Part shown: positions 1-7,879 of the stretch, piece after piece
Layout: the number at the start of each line of letters is the position of its first letter
Position numbering within the stretch: the stretch's first letter is position 1
IMG/VR virus record: IMGVR_UViG_3300005511_000081
Location: 1 to 24,380 of that record
DNA length: 24,380 bases
Reading direction: 5' to 3' (one strand)
Source: a virus
The notes under the pieces: generated by a model
What the model saw: the letters and a program-made list of their open reading frames with translations, nothing else
Told to the model about the DNA's origin: nothing
The model's database searches: none
Made by a program: the position numbers and the translations under genes

Positions 1-101
1 CTGATCGCGGCGCCCGCGAGGCCGGCGCCGGTGTAGATCAGCGGCTCTTCGTCGGCGAAGGCCGCGTCAATCACCGCCCCGGCGTCGGTCCACGCGGACA
101 T
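1..101 (-). CDS. Partial phage protein, possible head-tail connector
   Basis: The first 33 codons of a minus-strand gene cut by the window edge. It begins MSAWTDAGAVIDAAFADE at an ATG ending at 101, three bases after the TAA of the preceding gene, so it belongs to the same morphogenesis operon. In lambda-like phages the gene after the decoration and small head proteins usually encodes a head-tail joining protein of the FII type, and the short acidic amphipathic N-terminus fits such a protein. Too little is visible to show the family; the role is inferred from position only. Confidence 0.5.
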   Translation of the reverse strand, partial: MSAWTDAGAVIDAAFADEEPLIYTGAGLAGAAI

Positions 102-103
102 GG

Positions 104-400
104 TTATTCGGCCGCCGAGCTGGTGCCAGAGCCGGCGGAGGGCTCGACAGGCGCCGGTGCGGGGACGGCCGCGGGCTTGGCCCGGCCCTTCCTCGCGCGC
201 TTTGCAGCGGGCTTCGGAGCGGCGGCCTTCTTCGTGTGGTGGCCGGTTGCCCCATGGCTATCCAGCAGCTCGCGAGCGCGATCGGCCGAGATCATGCCGG
301 CTTCGGCCTTGTCGCCGATCTTGAGCTCGGCGCCGGCATCGTGAAAGCCGCCGGCGTTGTCGGCCGTGGCGCGGTGAAGGGTGACGCTGGTGAGCGACAT
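104..400 (-). CDS. Small phage structural-region protein with basic Ala/Pro/Lys tail
   Basis: A 98-aa protein. Residues 1-50 form a compact, mixed-charge part. Residues 57-85 are rich in Lys, Arg, Ala and Pro (KKAAAPKPAAKRARKGRAKP) and should be disordered and nucleic-acid-binding or membrane-sticky. An AGGAGA ribosome-binding site lies 7-12 bases before the ATG. It sits between the DUF2190 decoration protein and the probable head-tail connector, so a head or connector accessory role is likely. I do not recognise a named family. The gene follows a stable hairpin at 421-450 that could reduce its transcription relative to the upstream capsid genes. Confidence 0.7.
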   Translation of the reverse strand: MSLTSVTLHRATADNAGGFHDAGAELKIGDKAEAGMISADRARELLDSHGATGHHTKKAAAPKPAAKRARKGRAKPAAVPAPAPVEPSAGSGTSSAAE

Positions 401-420
401 AATGGTCTCCTGAAAGAGAA

Positions 421-450
421 CGGGCGGCCAAGCCGAAGCCGGGCCGCCCG
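421..450 (-). terminator. GC-rich UUCG hairpin, terminator or attenuator
   Basis: Perfect 9-bp arms (CGGGCGGCC at 421-429, GGCCGCCCG at 442-450) enclose an inner stem that, read on the minus strand, closes a C(UUCG)G tetraloop. The stem is followed on that strand by TTCTCTTTC, a pyrimidine-rich tail. It lies in the 84-bp gap after the decoration gene. This fits a weak intrinsic terminator or an RNA-stabilising 3' hairpin. The U run is interrupted, so efficiency is uncertain. Confidence 0.5.
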
Positions 451-484
451 TCAGTGGGTCGACGGGGAGGACAGCCGTCGAGGG

Positions 485-823
485 TTACGCGACCTGCCCG
501 GTGAGCAGGACTTTGCCGGACGTCTCGCCTGCGCCGTTGCCGACCGCGCCTGCGGCGGCGCCGATCAGGGTGTTGCCGGCCGACGTCGTGGTGACGTTCT
601 TCGCGGCGTTGTCCCAATAGACCTTGACGCCGACAGCCCAAGCCTGCGCCCCCGGCTTCGGGAGCGTGAACACGCCTTCACGGACGAAGGAAGTATCCTC
701 GCCGATCGCGGCCTTGGTGGAGGCAACGCCGAAGATGCTGCCGATGAGGGCGCCGTCGCCGCTGTTGACGGCATAGGGCGCCGGAAGGGTGAGGTTCTCA
801 CCCTGCTGCACGAAGTTCTTCAT
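485..823 (-). CDS. DUF2190 family capsid decoration/cement protein
   Basis: A 112-aa protein with the DUF2190 pattern: an N-terminal MKNFVQQGENLTLPAPYAV, a glycine-rich stretch around residues 20-36 (SGDGALIGSIFGVAST), a mid segment EGVFTLPK followed by AVGVKVYWD, and a C-terminal GAAAGAVGNGAGETSGKVLL. Members are small beta-rich proteins encoded next to the major capsid gene and are thought to trim or cement the shell. Length and position, two genes after the capsid fusion, fit. The ATG has an AAGGGAA ribosome-binding site. A hairpin follows the stop codon. Confidence 0.85.
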   Translation of the reverse strand: MKNFVQQGENLTLPAPYAVNSGDGALIGSIFGVASTKAAIGEDTSFVREGVFTLPKPGAQAWAVGVKVYWDNAAKNVTTTSAGNTLIGAAAGAVGNGAGETSGKVLLTGQVA

Positions 824-837
824 GTCTCAGGTTTCCC

Positions 838-1128
838 TTACTGCGCCGAGGCCGCGTCGCGATGCGCGCGGATTTTGGCAATGATGTCCGCCTTCTTGGT
901 GGCGTCGCCGAGATCGACTTCCTCGGCGACCGCGATCGCCTTGAGGTCCTCGACCTTCTTGTCGTCGAGATCGTCGCCATCGGCGGCTTCCTCGATATCA
1001 GCCGATTCCGCCTGACCTTTGTCGATCAGCTCTTCGGCCTTGTCGTCGGTGACGAGGATCGGCCCCTCCACCGGGTAGCGAATGGCGCCGGCCAGGACGG
1101 TCGGCACCAACAATAGAACATTACGCAT
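838..1128 (-). CDS. HeH/LEM-like small head-region protein
   Basis: A 96-aa acidic protein starting at an ATG ending at 1128, with GGGAGATC 5-12 bases upstream. This start is preferred to the longer open frame, whose upstream part overlaps the capsid gene. Residues 1-45 carry a short hydrophobic start (MRNVLLLVPTVLAGAIRYPVEG) followed by an acidic stretch. Residues 55-92 (KKVEDLKAIAVAEEVDLGDA, then KKADIIAKIRAHRD) look like the two-helix HeH/LEM or SAP-like fold common in phage proteins next to capsid genes, which usually binds nucleic acid. The exact head role is unknown. It lies between capsid and decoration genes. Confidence 0.75.
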   Translation of the reverse strand: MRNVLLLVPTVLAGAIRYPVEGPILVTDDKAEELIDKGQAESADIEEAADGDDLDDKKVEDLKAIAVAEEVDLGDATKKADIIAKIRAHRDAASAQ

Positions 1129-1187
1129 TGGATGATCTCCCGAATGGGGCGACGCCAAGCGCGCCGCCCGTTTCGATGGCGCGGCGA

Positions 1188-3290
1188 TTACAGGCCGGGG
1201 TTCATGTAGAAGCCGCGATAGTCGATCAGCGCGGCGCCGACGTCGAGGCGGGCTTTGGTCTTGACGCCGTCGACGTCGAAGCCGGCCTGCGTCTCGATAA
1301 AGACGCCCTCCTGCCCTTCGAGATGCGACAGCTCCATCGTGTCGAGCATCTGCGGATCGGCGACGAGCATCCAGCGCTTGTCGGTGATACGCGGCTCGAC
1401 GATGAGCTGCAGCTTGCCGACGAACGGGTTGACCTTGTCGGTCTGCGCCGCGGCGACGGCCGTGAGGAACTGCTCGGCCTTGGTCTCCATCAGCGGACCG
1501 ACCACGAGATAGGCCGGGCGAACGGTGATGAAGCCGCCTTCGTTCGACTTCTGCTGCGCCATCGCAGCCCGGCCTGCGGCGACGGAGTCGATCGTGATAT
1601 CGGCGGCGACGCCGAGATTGCCGTGCTGGTTCGAGAACAGCGCGAAGCCATCCGCCATCACCGGGTTGCTGATCACGAGACCCCACACGAGATCGCTTTC
1701 GAGGTCGCGCGCCTTGAAGCCGAACTGCGTCGGAATGCGGCCGAACAGCCGCTTGTCGTCGTTGATGATCGCCTGCCGGGTGATCGCGATGATCCGGCCA
1801 TAGGTCTGCAGCTTGTAGCTCATCCCCGTGTCGGACATTGCGCCGTAGGTGAACTCGGCGTTCTCCTTCACGAGCAGGAGCTGCGGCGCGTCGCCGAGGC
1901 CGATGATGCTGGTCTCTTTGAAGTCCGGCAGCGTCCCGCGCGAGACGATCGGGGAGAAAGTCTGCGGTGCCGCGAGATAGGCGGCGCGAAGCCGCTTGGC
2001 GGCCGCGTTCGAAAGCGCGTTCGCGAAGTCGCTCGTGGTCTGCGCCCCGTAACGCAGGCCGAGCGAGGCTCCTGCGATTTCGAGGCGGCCCATGCCCGAC
2101 GTCGAAATGCCGGTGCGCTGCACATAGTCGCGCGCCAGCTCCATCAGCGTCATGCCGCGGAACTCGCGAGCGGCGTCGATCTGTGCCTGCTCGAACTGAA
2201 CGGTCGGATCGGCGCGAAGGATCACCGCGGTTTCGATCGCCGAACGATAGCCATCGCTATCGGTGCCGGCGCGGCCGACGCGGACGTCGACGTGCGGGGT
2301 CTGCCGGCTCTCGATCAGGCGATCGCTGATTGCACGCTCGAAGTCGGCTTCGGTGAGAGTGCCGGCTTCGCTGCGCGCGATCAGATCGCGTTGGAAATCA
2401 CCGCCCAGCTCGCCGGCACGAGAACAGCGTTCCAGAATGCGGCTTGCCGCGATCGTGGGTGCGCGGGCGCCGGCGTCGGGAGCGGGGGCGGGAGCGGGTG
2501 CCGGGGTCGGCGCGGGGGTCGAGGCGGGAGCGGCCGCAGCCGCGCCGCCGGGGAGGTTGCGTCGCATATCTTCTTCCTCTTCGGTGGTGCCGTGCTGCTG
2601 ATTCCCATTTGCGGACCGAACCACGGCGTTCGGGTCGGCGGGAACGGGGACGAGGCTCGCTTCGAGAAGCTCCCAAGCGACGGCTCGCCAAGTCTCGTGA
2701 TCGTTTTCGTCGGTGGCGGTGATTTGCCACTTGGTGACGCGGTAGCCGATCGAGATCGCGCGCAGCTCGCCGGCTGCGACGCGCGCTTCGACCGCGCGGC
2801 CCGCGTCGGTATCGGCGAACTGCAGAACGCCGATGAGCTGACCGCCCTCGATCCGCACCGAATTGATGCGGCCGATCACGGCGTTCAGCTCGTACTGGTT
2901 GTGCGTGTCGAGCAGCGGACAGATGCCGGCGGCGACGCGTGAGACGTCGATCGCGGTCTCGCTGATTTCCAGCTCTTCGGTGAAATAGTAGCGCCGAACC
3001 GCCGTGCCGGCGGAAAGCACCGCCTCGACGGTGCGCGCCGTCGCGTCGTAGCTCTCGGGAGTGAGCGAGAGATCGCGCGTTCCTCGGCCATTCGCCTGCG
3101 GCTGACGACGCTCCTGCGGGTCTCCACCCGGTGCCTCGCGCGTCAGCATACCGGCGAGGCCAGCGCCGGCGGCCAAGGCGAGCAACGCGGCCTTCTTTCG
3201 GCTGATCGGCGGCAACGGCGTGGTCACCGTCTTGGGCGGCACGCGCGCGCCGGCCTCGGCGCCTTCCGGCACCGGGTTGGTCTTGGTCAT
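1188..3290 (-). CDS. Prohead protease / major capsid protein fusion
   Basis: A 700-aa polypeptide joining maturation protease and shell subunit. Residues 1-70 are a Pro/basic leader with a hydrophobic patch (about 34-49). Residues 71-225 form an HK97-type (S78) prohead protease: LLDTH with the catalytic His at about 130 and RAISIGYR with the catalytic Ser at about 180. Residues 235-275 are an acidic then Ala/Pro-repeat linker. Residues 300-700 form the major capsid domain (gpT/HK97-fold type: SSLs such as GMTLMELARDYV, AITRQAIINDD, VANPLMETKA-like core VVGPLMETKAEQF). Separate genes are usual; fused protease-capsid proteins are known in alphaproteobacterial prophages. AGGAG lies 7 bases before the ATG. 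An in-frame ATG at 2567 with its own ribosome-binding site could give free capsid protein. Confidence 0.92.
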   Translation of the reverse strand: MTKTNPVPEGAEAGARVPPKTVTTPLPPISRKKAALLALAAGAGLAGMLTREAPGGDPQERRQPQANGRGTRDLSLTPESYDATARTVEAVLSAGTAVRRYYFTEELEISETAIDVSRVAAGICPLLDTHNQYELNAVIGRINSVRIEGGQLIGVLQFADTDAGRAVEARVAAGELRAISIGYRVTKWQITATDENDHETWRAVAWELLEASLVPVPADPNAVVRSANGNQQHGTTEEEEDMRRNLPGGAAAAAPASTPAPTPAPAPAPAPDAGARAPTIAASRILERCSRAGELGGDFQRDLIARSEAGTLTEADFERAISDRLIESRQTPHVDVRVGRAGTDSDGYRSAIETAVILRADPTVQFEQAQIDAAREFRGMTLMELARDYVQRTGISTSGMGRLEIAGASLGLRYGAQTTSDFANALSNAAAKRLRAAYLAAPQTFSPIVSRGTLPDFKETSIIGLGDAPQLLLVKENAEFTYGAMSDTGMSYKLQTYGRIIAITRQAIINDDKRLFGRIPTQFGFKARDLESDLVWGLVISNPVMADGFALFSNQHGNLGVAADITIDSVAAGRAAMAQQKSNEGGFITVRPAYLVVGPLMETKAEQFLTAVAAAQTDKVNPFVGKLQLIVEPRITDKRWMLVADPQMLDTMELSHLEGQEGVFIETQAGFDVDGVKTKARLDVGAALIDYRGFYMNPGL
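2568..2590 (-). promoter_or_regulatory. Internal ribosome-binding site before the capsid domain
   Basis: On the minus strand, GAAGAGGAAGAAGAT directly precedes an in-frame ATG (2565-2567, residue 242 of the fusion). The GAGGA core is 7 bases from the ATG, ideal spacing. Initiation here would make a 459-aa capsid protein without the protease, starting MRRNLPGG. The same bases also encode the acidic EEEED run, so the motif could be incidental. Confidence 0.45.
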
Positions 3291-3304
3291 GTTCGGACTC
3301 CTGA

Positions 3305-4747
3305 CTAGGCTGCGGAGGGGTTGACGTTGGCGGTCTTGTTCGGGTCGCGCTGACTGCTGAACGGATCGCCTTTGTAGAAGAGACCCTTCTCCTGCTGCGC
3401 CTTCAGATCGGCGGAGGTCTCTTCGAGGAAGCTGTCGTGATCGATGCCGCGAGCCCCGAGCAGGCTGCGGCGGTTTTCGAGGCCGGCTTCCATTTCGAGG
3501 ATATCGGCCTCGGCATCGCCCTTGCGGTCGATCGACTTCCGCGGCGGCGGCGCCCAGCGGATTTCATAGGTCGGCTTCGTCGCTTTCCCGAACTCGTAGG
3601 CGGCCTGACAGAACCACCGCCAGATGCCGTCCAGGGCGACCGGGATCAGCGTGAGCCACTGGACCCGCGAGATGAACGTATCGAACTCAAGCGCGCCGGC
3701 TCGATAAGACGAGAAGTTGACGTTCGAGAGATCGCCGGTGAGCTGCTCGTAGGTGACGCCGAGCCCGGCGGCCGTCGCAAGCAACTGGATTTTCACGGCC
3801 TCGCCGAGCCCGCCGGCGGGCTTCGGATCGCCGAAGACGATATCTTCACCCGGCGCGAGCGTGCTGATCATGCCGGGCTCGAAGAACTCGGCGGGAGGAA
3901 GCCCCTCGCCTCGATCCTCGCGCGTGCCGAGCGCGTCGTCGGCAGTGTCGAGATCGAGCTTCCGGAACCCGACGAAGCACGACTCGATCTTCCGGCGCAC
4001 GAGATCGGCGTCGAGCGTGTCGTCGATATCGCCGAGCTTCTTGATCACCGGCTCGAAGATCGAGCGGCCGCGCTTCTGTCCCGCATCCTCCTGAATGAAC
4101 AGATGGATCACGTCGGCCGCGTCGAACCTCACCGGCGGGCGGCTGCGGCGATAGTCGGCGCGAGCTTGGTGGAACCAGTAGGCGGCGACATTGCCGTCCG
4201 CATCGTACTCGATACCGCCCTCGATATTGTCGCCGATCTTGTCGATCGCGAGCATGCCGGCGTCCAGCAACTGGATGCGGAGCGGCAGAACGGCCGAGTT
4301 CTTCACGTAGCGCCGCACGAGGAAGCACTCGCCTTCGCGGAACATCGTCCGCGCAGCCAGCTCCTGCTGACCGAACAGATCGAGGCGGCCGCGATAGTCG
4401 GACACCTTCAGCCATTGCTGCCAAAGGCTGTTCAGCGCCTTCGGCCCTTTCGGTGCGCCGGTGATGCCCCAACCGATCGCGTTGTTCACCAGCGAATTGA
4501 TCGCCTTCTTCCCGTATGGGTTCTCATAGGCGAGCCGCAGGACCGTCGCGCGATCGACGAAGCGCCGCGGCCGAGCGTCATCGGGATCGCCGGTGTTGAT
4601 CCCGAACGACGCGGCGTCGCCCCTGCGGGTGCGCGAGCCATTCCGGGATTCCACCTTCCCGAGAGCATCGAGGCGCACGCGGGCGAGAGCCCGCGAGGCC
4701 GCGTAGTGCGGCGCGACGGCCGCGATCGAGCGCTCGAACCAATTCAC
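3305..4747 (-). CDS. Phage portal protein, lambda family
   Basis: A 480-aa portal protein, matching the lambda gpB family in length and motifs. It forms the dodecameric ring at the capsid vertex through which DNA is packaged. Seen: N-terminal NWFERSIAAVAPHYAASRALAR, then VDRATVLRLAYENPYGKKAINSLVNNAIGWGI (about 63-95), FREGECFLVRRYV (about 135-148), DADGNVAAYWFHQARADY (about 180-198), VIHLFIQEDAGQKRGRS (about 215-231) and the conserved LSNVNFSSYRAGALEFD (about 342-358). The start is GTG in a GTGA overlap with the gpW-like gene, with GGAGG 8 bases upstream. The stop is 14 bases before the protease-capsid gene, so head genes are one operon. Confidence 0.95.
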   Translation of the reverse strand: MNWFERSIAAVAPHYAASRALARVRLDALGKVESRNGSRTRRGDAASFGINTGDPDDARPRRFVDRATVLRLAYENPYGKKAINSLVNNAIGWGITGAPKGPKALNSLWQQWLKVSDYRGRLDLFGQQELAARTMFREGECFLVRRYVKNSAVLPLRIQLLDAGMLAIDKIGDNIEGGIEYDADGNVAAYWFHQARADYRRSRPPVRFDAADVIHLFIQEDAGQKRGRSIFEPVIKKLGDIDDTLDADLVRRKIESCFVGFRKLDLDTADDALGTREDRGEGLPPAEFFEPGMISTLAPGEDIVFGDPKPAGGLGEAVKIQLLATAAGLGVTYEQLTGDLSNVNFSSYRAGALEFDTFISRVQWLTLIPVALDGIWRWFCQAAYEFGKATKPTYEIRWAPPPRKSIDRKGDAEADILEMEAGLENRRSLLGARGIDHDSFLEETSADLKAQQEKGLFYKGDPFSSQRDPNKTANVNPSAA

Positions 4748-4962
4748 CGGCAGTACCTCCGAACGCGGCCGACGACGGTCCGCACGCGCGCTTTCGCCAT
4801 CGGCGACGACGCGGCCAGCTCGTCGACGATCGCCTTCCGGACCGCGAGCATCTCGCCCACGTTCTGGTATTCGGTCGAGCGCCCGTCCGCGAAAGTCACC
4901 TTCCGAACGTTGCTCGTGATCGCCGCATCGATCTTACTCAGATCGGCTTGGGTGAAGGCCAT
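4744..4962 (-). CDS. gpW-like head-tail joining protein
   Basis: A 72-aa basic protein between terminase and portal genes, exactly where lambda has W. The sequence MAFTQADLSKIDAAITSN, then RKVTFADGRSTEYQNVGEML shows the typical pattern of this family: an N-terminal helix, a short beta-hairpin (KVTFADGRSTEYQ) and a second helix (MLAVRKAIVDELA). gpW plugs the portal after packaging and provides the tail-docking platform. The ATG shares one base with the terminase stop (TGATG), and its stop overlaps the portal GTG, so translation of all three is coupled. The basic tail KARVRTVVGRVRRYCR may contact DNA. Confidence 0.8.
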   Translation of the reverse strand: MAFTQADLSKIDAAITSNVRKVTFADGRSTEYQNVGEMLAVRKAIVDELAASSPMAKARVRTVVGRVRRYCR

Positions 4963-7103
4963 CAGCGTTTACCTATCCAGTTGCCGGGGCGGTTAGTGAA
5001 CCGGCTCGTCGGCTTCCTTGCCGGTTCGAGCGGCCGCGGCTGCGGCTTGCCCTGCACGGGCGTTCTTGACGTCGCCGCAGCGGGAGACGCGGCGGCATTG
5101 ATCGTTTCGCCATTGGTCGGCGGTTTCGGCTTAGCCTGATCCGGCACACGGTACGCCGGGGGCACCCAGCGCATGTGAGTGCGCGACTGCGCGAACGGCG
5201 GCCGAAGGATCGAGGCATAGGCAGCGACGAGAAGGTCCCACGTCTCGTTGCGCGGCCTGACCTTTTCCCACTTCCCCTTCTTCAGCTCTTCGGCCGTGAT
5301 CTCGTCGACGTGCTGGTCGAGCAGCCGGCCCGTCGCGCCTTCGTCTTGACCGGGCTTGAGCTGCCCGCCGCCCGTCTTGCCGCCGGGCAGATGGATATAG
5401 CCAGGACCCGGATCGGTGCGCCGCAAGCGCGCGTCGATCACGCCCTTGATGCGATGGACGTTCGGCAACCACAGCTCGGCCGAGGATCGCTTCGCGCCGC
5501 CGCGACGCTTCTGCTCTGCGAACTTCGCCCGCGGCATGACTTCGCCGGTCGGTCGGCTGCTGCCCTTGGTCAGTGTGATCCGCGACTTGTGGACGCCAAT
5601 CGCGCGGGCCGCTTCCCAAAAGGCCTTGGCGAACTCGGTTGCGCCCTCGCCCTTTGCGCCACCGCCGCCGACGTCGAGCTGCACCGTAAGCGGCGGCGGC
5701 GACATTCCCGATCCATCCGCCAGCGGATAGCGGCGCTCGAACAGCGGCAACAGAACGCGGCTATGCTCCGAATGGCTGAACGGCGCCGGCGACGTCAGGC
5801 CATCCTCTAGAACGTCGATCGACCAGCGATCGAGCAGCCAACCTTCCAACCCCTCGCCCCACCCGAAGGCTTGGCATTCGAGGCGGTTCGCCTGCACGTC
5901 GACTTGGATCGACCAAACCTTCACGCCGGCGGGAATGGTCCCGATCTTGAAGCCCTGCTCGCGGCGGCCCTTCAATGCTTCGGTCTCGATCGGCTTCTGC
6001 CCCGAGAGCTTCGAACGGTAGTTCTTCCCGGCTTGCGTGTTGACCACCGTTCGAAGCCCGCTTTCGTCTTGGCGCAGCTCCCACGCGATCTGCGCTTCAC
6101 GCCACTTCCGCGCGAGCGTCGGCCACGTCGGCAACGCCATCAGGCCATCCACGCGGAAGGTGCGGCGCCGCTTCGACAGGCCGACGTTCGTCTGCACGAA
6201 GCCGTAGTTCGGGAGCCGGCTGCAGCTCTCGTGGAGCCTGCGGCGATCGCCCGGTTCCAAGACGCACCCGTTGGCGGGGCAAATTACATGCGCTGTGCGC
6301 TCGGCCAGATCGGCAGAGCCGCTATTGTCGAACCGCAGATCGCGGAGGAAGTCGATCTCGAAGCGCTCTTCGCAGTGGGGACATTCCGGCCAGAGCCGTT
6401 CGTCGGTCCCGTCTGCAACGAAGGCCTCGATCCCGCTGAGATCGTCCTTCGCCGGTGACGACGAGATATACTTCTTTTCCCGCCCTTCGTGCGAGATGAA
6501 GCGACCGTCGAGCAGCGCGATACCGGAGCCCTGCCCCCCTTCGCCGCCGGTCTCGCCGATATTGTCGTCGTACTGGTCGTAGTCGTCGAGCCAACCGTAG
6601 CGGATCGAGAGCTGCGTGAACTGCGATGCCACCGGCCACACCGTGGTCAGCATCATGCCGCGGAACAGCTTGATCCAGAGGTTGTTCGCATTCGCCAGCG
6701 GCTGCAGCTTGGCCGCAACCGTCCGGGTCTCGTCGATCATTGGATCGAGCCGCCCTTTGACGAACTTCTCCGCCATCCCGCGATCGGGCTGGCAAATCAG
6801 CATGTCGGAGGGATCGGTATCGACGATCCAGCCAGCCCAATTCGTGCCGACCGTCGTCGCTCCGCACTGCGCGGGCTTGATGATCCCGACCTCGGAGGTC
6901 TGCGGATCGGAGAGCGCCGCCATCAGCTCAAGCTGCCATGGGAGCGTGTCGGGATCGTAGCCCCGATGCCGTATCGACCACTCGACTAGCGAGAGCTGCT
7001 CTTGCGGGCGGTAGAGCGGCGCCAATCGCCGCAGCAGATCACTCCCGTTCCGGAAGGGCGGTATGCTCCATCTCGGCGCCGGGATCGCTACGATCGTCGC
7101 CAA
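4962..7103 (-). CDS. Terminase large subunit, GpA family
   Basis: A 713-aa packaging motor with N-terminal ATPase and C-terminal nuclease, like lambda gpA. Seen: LPWQLELMAALSDPQTSEVG, then the variant Walker A KPAQCGATT (about 76-84), YGWLDDYDQYDD as Walker B region (about 169-180), zinc-type cysteines CPHC (241-244) and CPANGC (275-280), and the nuclease acidic motif IQVDVQANRLE with Asp402. The start is read as TTG because GGAGA lies 7 bases before it and no in-frame ATG is nearby; this gives a 65-base overlap with the small subunit gene. The last 60 residues are Pro/Ala/Lys rich. GpA-type terminases normally cut at cos sites, which points to cos packaging. Confidence 0.93.
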   Translation of the reverse strand: MATIVAIPAPRWSIPPFRNGSDLLRRLAPLYRPQEQLSLVEWSIRHRGYDPDTLPWQLELMAALSDPQTSEVGIIKPAQCGATTVGTNWAGWIVDTDPSDMLICQPDRGMAEKFVKGRLDPMIDETRTVAAKLQPLANANNLWIKLFRGMMLTTVWPVASQFTQLSIRYGWLDDYDQYDDNIGETGGEGGQGSGIALLDGRFISHEGREKKYISSSPAKDDLSGIEAFVADGTDERLWPECPHCEERFEIDFLRDLRFDNSGSADLAERTAHVICPANGCVLEPGDRRRLHESCSRLPNYGFVQTNVGLSKRRRTFRVDGLMALPTWPTLARKWREAQIAWELRQDESGLRTVVNTQAGKNYRSKLSGQKPIETEALKGRREQGFKIGTIPAGVKVWSIQVDVQANRLECQAFGWGEGLEGWLLDRWSIDVLEDGLTSPAPFSHSEHSRVLLPLFERRYPLADGSGMSPPPLTVQLDVGGGGAKGEGATEFAKAFWEAARAIGVHKSRITLTKGSSRPTGEVMPRAKFAEQKRRGGAKRSSAELWLPNVHRIKGVIDARLRRTDPGPGYIHLPGGKTGGGQLKPGQDEGATGRLLDQHVDEITAEELKKGKWEKVRPRNETWDLLVAAYASILRPPFAQSRTHMRWVPPAYRVPDQAKPKPPTNGETINAAASPAAATSRTPVQGKPQPRPLEPARKPTSRFTNRPGNWIGKR

Positions 7104-7641
7104 GGCCAGGTCTCCAATTCTCCATCAGGTCGGCCAGCTCGGCCTGATCGGCGAGCGCGAGCCGTTCGATCGCCGTGATCTGGTCGCGGGTCAGGTCGAC
7201 CCGTTTCGCGAGGCGCGCGGCGAAGGTCGCTCCGCGCTGCCGGAACTTCGTTAGAATGTCGCCCACGGCCGCCTCGACCTCGGCGAACTTGATCAGCTCG
7301 CCCCGCTTTTCGGCGAGCTTGATGGCGACGAACTCTTCTTCGAGCAGTGCCTTCCGCTCGGCGATCGAGAGCCCGACCATTCCGGCGTCGGCGTTGTCGC
7401 CGAGGCCGAGGTCAAGGCCGAGCTGGCGGAGGCTGTCGGCCCGTTGCCGGGCTTCGTCCGTCTTGCGCTGCTCTTCGGCCTTCCACGCTTCGATCGCGCC
7501 GGCGATGTCGATCTCGTAGGCGTCGCCGTTCGATCCGCGCTTGATGATCCAAGGCTGATCGGGCTGCGCCTGTATCCACTTGCGAAGCGTCGGCTCCGAC
7601 GCGAGGCCCGTGGCGGCGAGATCGGCGAGATTACCGCGCAT
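7039..7641 (-). CDS. Terminase small subunit (Nu1/DUF1441-like)
   Basis: A 200-aa protein immediately upstream of the GpA-type large subunit. Residues 1-60 form a winged-helix-like DNA-binding domain (LADLAATGLASEPTLRKWI, then GDAYEIDIAGAIEAWKAEEQRK), matching the Nu1/DUF1441 arrangement in which a helix-turn-helix recognises cos. Residues 60-165 are helical (AERKALLEEEFVAIKLAEKR, KFRQRGATFAARLAKRVDLT) and probably oligomerise. Residues 166-200 are acidic and overlap the large-subunit start, the usual region for contact between subunits. No clear ribosome-binding site precedes the ATG. The 238-bp non-coding gap upstream is the natural place for cos. Confidence 0.85.
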   Translation of the reverse strand: MRGNLADLAATGLASEPTLRKWIQAQPDQPWIIKRGSNGDAYEIDIAGAIEAWKAEEQRKTDEARQRADSLRQLGLDLGLGDNADAGMVGLSIAERKALLEEEFVAIKLAEKRGELIKFAEVEAAVGDILTKFRQRGATFAARLAKRVDLTRDQITAIERLALADQAELADLMENWRPGLGDDRSDPGAEMEHTALPERE

Positions 7642-7879
7642 CGCAACCCAAACCGAAAGAACAACAAGAACCTGCCGGAAAATTCGGCAAATTCGCGAGC
7701 TTCGAGCCTTTGGCCCCCGTATAGCGAGGATCGCCGGGAAGGACCCGCGACCCTCGGGGGGTGCGCCCGCTCGCCGTGGCGCGCGGATGCCCCAAGGCTA
7801 TCGGCCTGATAGCCCAAATCGGGGCTGAGACGGACACTCGAAATGTCGCGGCGCTGCACATTCTACCCCTTGACCCCCT
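7642..7879. other. Non-coding gap upstream of terminase genes; cos candidate
   Basis: A 238-bp gap with no credible gene. It holds a hairpin at 7796-7814 (GGCTATC/GATAGCC, 5-base loop), flanked by GCCCC and GGGGC that could extend the structure, a G run at 7756-7761, and a repeated AATTCGGCAAATTCGCGA-like patch at 7680-7697. In cos phages the cohesive-end and terminase-binding sites lie just before the small-subunit gene. No cut site can be read directly, so cos is inferred from position and terminase type. Confidence 0.35.
7796..7814. repeat. Perfect 7-bp inverted repeat in the terminase-upstream gap
   Basis: GGCTATC (7796-7802) and GATAGCC (7808-7814) around a 5-base loop GGCCT. There is no T run on either side, so an intrinsic terminator is unlikely. 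A protein-binding site, perhaps within cos, fits better. Confidence 0.4.

Noticed and set aside
2462-2530. GC-rich repeat tract as a possible CRISPR or mobile-element remnant
   Set aside because: It encodes the Ala/Pro linker of the protease-capsid fusion; the repeats are codon-scale only.
1128-2942. 604-codon plus-strand open frame opposite the capsid fusion
   Set aside because: Antisense of the protease-capsid gene in very GC-rich DNA. Its translation has no domain pattern and a composition biased to Arg, Asp and Val, as expected for a shadow.
3437-4996. 519-codon plus-strand open frame opposite portal and gpW-like genes
   Set aside because: Shadow of conserved packaging genes without recognisable motifs.
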